A stretch of 6,752 nt of DNA from positions 1 to 6,752 of the forward strand of contig JBBTRN010000011.1 of the NCBI GenBank assembly GCA_038065175.1, read 5' to 3'. The DNA comes from JBBTRN01 sp038065175 (GTDB lineage: Bacteria; Patescibacteriota; Doudnabacteria; UBA920). The position numbers were made by a program, and so were the translations under genes. How positions within the stretch are numbered: the stretch's first letter is position 1; every line of letters starts with the position of its first letter. This document shows, one piece after another, positions 5,701 through 6,752 of this stretch. Under the pieces are notes generated by a model. That model did no database searches, was not told the DNA's origin, and saw nothing but the letters and a program-made list of their open reading frames with translations.

Positions 5701-5729
5701 TTGTAAATTTGATAAATAAAAGGTAAAAT
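5701..5729 (+). promoter_or_regulatory. Predicted promoter of the small ORF
   Basis: TTGTAA (5701-5706) and TAAAAT (5724-5729) are separated by exactly 17 bases and match the sigma-70-type consensus at 4 and 5 of 6 positions. The expected start (about 5736) is roughly 14 bases before the ATG at 5750. A five-base stem, GTTAA (5731-5735) with TTAAC (5743-5747), encloses the weak AGAAG ribosome binding sequence. Confidence 0.5.
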
Positions 5730-5749
5730 AGTTAAAGAAGCCTTAACTT

Positions 5750-5830
5750 ATGAAAACAGCCTGGAAATACATAAAAATTTTTTTAAGCGGCCTACTCCAC
5801 CATTTGATGCGTTTTATCCTTTGGCGGTAA
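5750..5830 (+). CDS. Small hydrophobic, basic 26-residue ORF, function unknown
   Basis: The 26-codon frame begins MKTAWKYIKIFLSGLL and ends MRFILWR. It is rich in Leu, Ile, Phe and Trp with Lys and Arg at both ends, as in a single short membrane segment or an amphipathic helix. It has a promoter-like sequence 21 bases upstream, a weak ribosome binding site (AGAAG) nine bases before the ATG, and a terminator 14 bases after the stop, which makes a compact transcription unit of about 150 bases. I recognise no family. Small hydrophobic peptides of this kind include type I toxins and membrane-regulatory peptides, but nothing here shows a toxin. The unit could equally be a small RNA with an accidental ORF. 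Confidence 0.4.
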   Translation: MKTAWKYIKIFLSGLLHHLMRFILWR

Positions 5831-5844
5831 TTTAGATATTAGAT

Positions 5845-5888
5845 GCTAAAATAAAATAACCACCGTAAGGTGGTTATTTTATTTTAGC
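5845..5888. terminator. Bidirectional terminator shared by rpsT and the small ORF
   Basis: Two perfect 20-bp arms (5845-5864 and 5869-5888) surround a four-base loop, with a CCACC/GGTGG core at the tip and A-rich/T-rich outer stems. Either strand reads as a G+C stem followed by T-rich sequence (TTATTTTATTTT). The right arm includes the stop and last four codons of rpsT, so the terminator is built into the coding sequence. Confidence 0.9.
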
Positions 5889-6137
5889 GATGGCTTTGGA
5901 AAGGCGGGATTTTAAGCGGGACACGGTATTTTTATGGATGACGTGGGTTTTAGCCGCCTTGTCCATAGCTTGAAAAGCCTTGGTAAGGGCGCTTGCCGCA
6001 TCAGTTTTTTTGCCGGCGAGGATTAGTTTCCTTACTTCCTTGACTGCCTTCTTGTAGGCGTCTTTTTTAACCAGGTTGCCGGCGTGCCGTTTTATGGACT
6101 GGCGCATGGCTTTTGCAGCGCTTTTAGTGTTGGGCAT
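5874..6137 (-). CDS. rpsT: Small ribosomal subunit protein S20 (bS20)
   Basis: The 87-aa protein has the normal length and the family's start, MPNTKSAAKAMRQSIKRHAGN. It is highly basic and helical throughout, including the KKAVKEVRKLI and MDKAAKTHVIHKNTVSRLKSRLSKAI segments typical of S20. The protein binds 16S rRNA early in assembly of the 30S subunit. The ATG at 6137 is the only plausible start, but the bases before it (TTTACAAACTGACAT on the coding strand) contain no Shine-Dalgarno sequence, so initiation is SD-independent. The gene stands alone, transcribed toward the polA-fic block, and ends inside a shared bidirectional terminator. Confidence 0.97.
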   Translation of the reverse strand: MPNTKSAAKAMRQSIKRHAGNLVKKDAYKKAVKEVRKLILAGKKTDAASALTKAFQAMDKAAKTHVIHKNTVSRLKSRLSKAIAKIK

Positions 6138-6148
6138 ATGTCAGTTTG

Positions 6149-6181
6149 TAAAGTTATAAAGTTCTTAAAGTTTATAAAGTT
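6149..6181. repeat. TAAAGTT repeats upstream of rpsT
   Basis: TAAAGTT occurs four times (6149-6155, 6157-6163, 6166-6172, 6175-6181) with spacers of one or two bases. The tract forms the rpsT leader and overlaps its probable -10 box. It resembles the AAAGT tracts around the S23 pseudogene. Confidence 0.75.
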
Positions 6182-6200
6182 GGAGCAATGCAGTAAGCAA
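6171..6200 (-). promoter_or_regulatory. rpsT: Possible rpsT promoter
   Basis: On the minus strand TTGCTT (6195-6200) and TATAAA (6171-6176) are 18 bases apart and match consensus at 3 and 5 of 6 positions. The expected leader of about 26 bases lies within the TAAAGTT repeats. The -35 is weak and other AT-rich -10 candidates exist nearby. Confidence 0.35.
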
Positions 6201-6257
6201 GATAGAGTTTATCAGAAAAGAATATAAAAAGCAATAGAGCCCATCCTTTGCTTCCAA

Positions 6258-6283
6258 CTTCGCCTAGGCTTCGCAGGACAGGA
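6258..6283 (+). repeat. Short repeat related to the polA 5' element
   Basis: CTTCGCCTAGGCTTCGCAGG and the bases after it match 19 of 26 positions of the sequence at 469-494 in the polA 5' element, including CTTCGC, GCTTCG and GGACA. It marks the last stretch that still looks like the rest of the contig; further right the base composition changes. Confidence 0.5.
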
Positions 6284-6305
6284 AAGCTATGGAGGGTAAA
6301 CTGGA

Positions 6306-6337
6306 GGCGGGGATTGGTTTGTAGCCGAATCCCCGCC
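6306..6337 (-). terminator. Possible terminator hairpin after the beta-barrel gene
   Basis: GGCGGGGATT (6306-6315) is the exact complement of AATCCCCGCC (6328-6337), with a 12-base loop. On the minus strand it lies 36 bases after the stop codon at 6374. The sequence after the stem (TCCAGTTTACC) is not a real T tract, so terminator function is uncertain. Confidence 0.45.
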
Positions 6338-6373
6338 GAAGCTGTTGTTTGGCGTTGCCGGTTTGGGGAGCCG

Positions 6374-6697
6374 TTAGAATGTGTAGGAACCAAAGATGGC
6401 AACGTAGTTCTTGGCGCCCTTGTTGAGCCCGACCTCATAGGATACGCCGAGGTCAAGACTCCCTTTGCGATAGAGTAAGCCCAAACCACCGAAAAAGTGG
6501 CGTACGCGCTTTTCTTCGTCGCTGGGTTTGATGTCGTGGTCGTGCGCAGTTTTAGTTTCCTTCTTAGGTACGCCAATAAAACTGCTCGACACCCAACCCG
6601 CGTAGAATCCCTTAACGACGTGGTGCATAGCATCGGCCAAGGGTTCGCAATTGGCCCAGTACCTTGGTCCCGGGTAGTGGGTACACCAGGACTCAAT
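6374..6697 (-). CDS. 3' end of a probable outer-membrane beta-barrel protein (5' part missing)
   Basis: About 108 codons are open on the minus strand. The frame reaches an in-frame TAA at 6707-6709 inside the terminal inverted repeat, so the true 5' part is absent. The C-terminus alternates polar and hydrophobic residues as paired beta strands (GGLGLLYRK, LDLGVSYEVGL, KNYVAIFGSYTF) and ends in Phe, the usual signal for beta-barrel assembly in outer membranes. A His/Asp-rich stretch (TAHDHD) lies in what would be a loop. I do not recognise the family. The DNA is richer in G+C than the rest (32 of 60 bases at 6421-6480). An outer-membrane protein is not expected in the organism suggested by polA, so this segment may come from another genome. 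Confidence 0.6.
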   Translation of the reverse strand: MESWCTHYPGPRYWANCEPLADAMHHVVKGFYAGWVSSSFIGVPKKETKTAHDHDIKPSDEEKRVRHFFGGLGLLYRKGSLDLGVSYEVGLNKGAKNYVAIFGSYTF

Positions 6698-6751
6698 GAC
6701 TTTGAATTACGAAACTAACTTTTCCCCAGCAATTTGATATACTTTCCTTGG
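6698..6751. repeat. Right arm of the 54-bp terminal inverted repeat
   Basis: Exact reverse complement of positions 1-54. It truncates the beta-barrel reading frame with an in-frame TAA, which suggests that this copy does not belong to that gene. Confidence 0.95.
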
Positions 6752-6752
6752 G

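Noticed and set aside
6248..6478. Plus-strand 76-residue open frame
   Set aside because: It is antisense to the beta-barrel frame and to the 6306-6337 hairpin, with no ribosome binding site and no recognisable motif.
6172..6696. Minus-strand 174-residue open frame over the right end
   Set aside because: Its composition (many Ser, Thr, Arg and Pro without pattern) looks like a shadow. It overlaps the beta-barrel frame, whose strand pattern and terminal Phe are far more protein-like.
1..6752. Linear plasmid or transposon bounded by terminal inverted repeats
   Set aside because: The cargo is polA and rpsT, with no transposase, replication or telomere gene. The repeat length fits an assembly k-mer, and the right arm cuts through a reading frame.

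Overview
The window looks like one short metagenomic contig from a candidate-phyla-radiation (Patescibacteria/Parcubacteria-like) bacterium. The evidence is the PolA sequence, the AT-rich coding style, the RhuM-Fic gene, the tight spacing and genes that appear to lack Shine-Dalgarno sites. The assignment rests on my recollection of such proteins, not on a search.

Layout. Positions 1-54 are repeated in inverted orientation at 6698-6751, so the contig folds back on itself at its ends. Positions 55-286 hold a G+C-rich, structured, non-coding stretch that ends in a strong Rho-independent terminator. A nested inverted-repeat region (293-406) leads into a -10 box only 6 bases before the first polA ATG. 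polA (425-3367) encodes DNA polymerase I with 5' nuclease, proofreading exonuclease and polymerase domains, all with their catalytic residues. Twenty bases later an HD-domain phosphohydrolase gene (3388-4047) probably shares its transcript. After a 220-base control region with a promoter and two inverted repeats comes a RhuM-Fic fusion gene (4268-5284). Directly behind it is a broken four-helix-bundle (S23-type) gene (5313-5659) flanked by AAAGT-type repeats. A small transcription unit with a 26-codon ORF (5750-5830) then converges on rpsT (ribosomal protein S20, minus strand, 5874-6137); the two share a 20-bp-arm bidirectional terminator.

The right end (about 6290-6697) is different. It is richer in G+C and carries, on the minus strand, the 3' end of what looks like an outer-membrane beta-barrel gene. 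That does not fit a bacterium without an outer membrane, and together with the terminal inverted repeat it suggests a chimeric or folded assembly end.

The most striking feature is that polA has been invaded in frame at six places. Three are period-7 tandem arrays and three are C-run/G-run palindromic elements. A related palindrome sits in the HD gene. All lie in linkers or surface loops and spare every catalytic motif. Related short repeats lie upstream of polA, around the S23 pseudogene, upstream of rpsT and near 6258, so this genome appears to host an active short-repeat population that tolerates or uses coding DNA.
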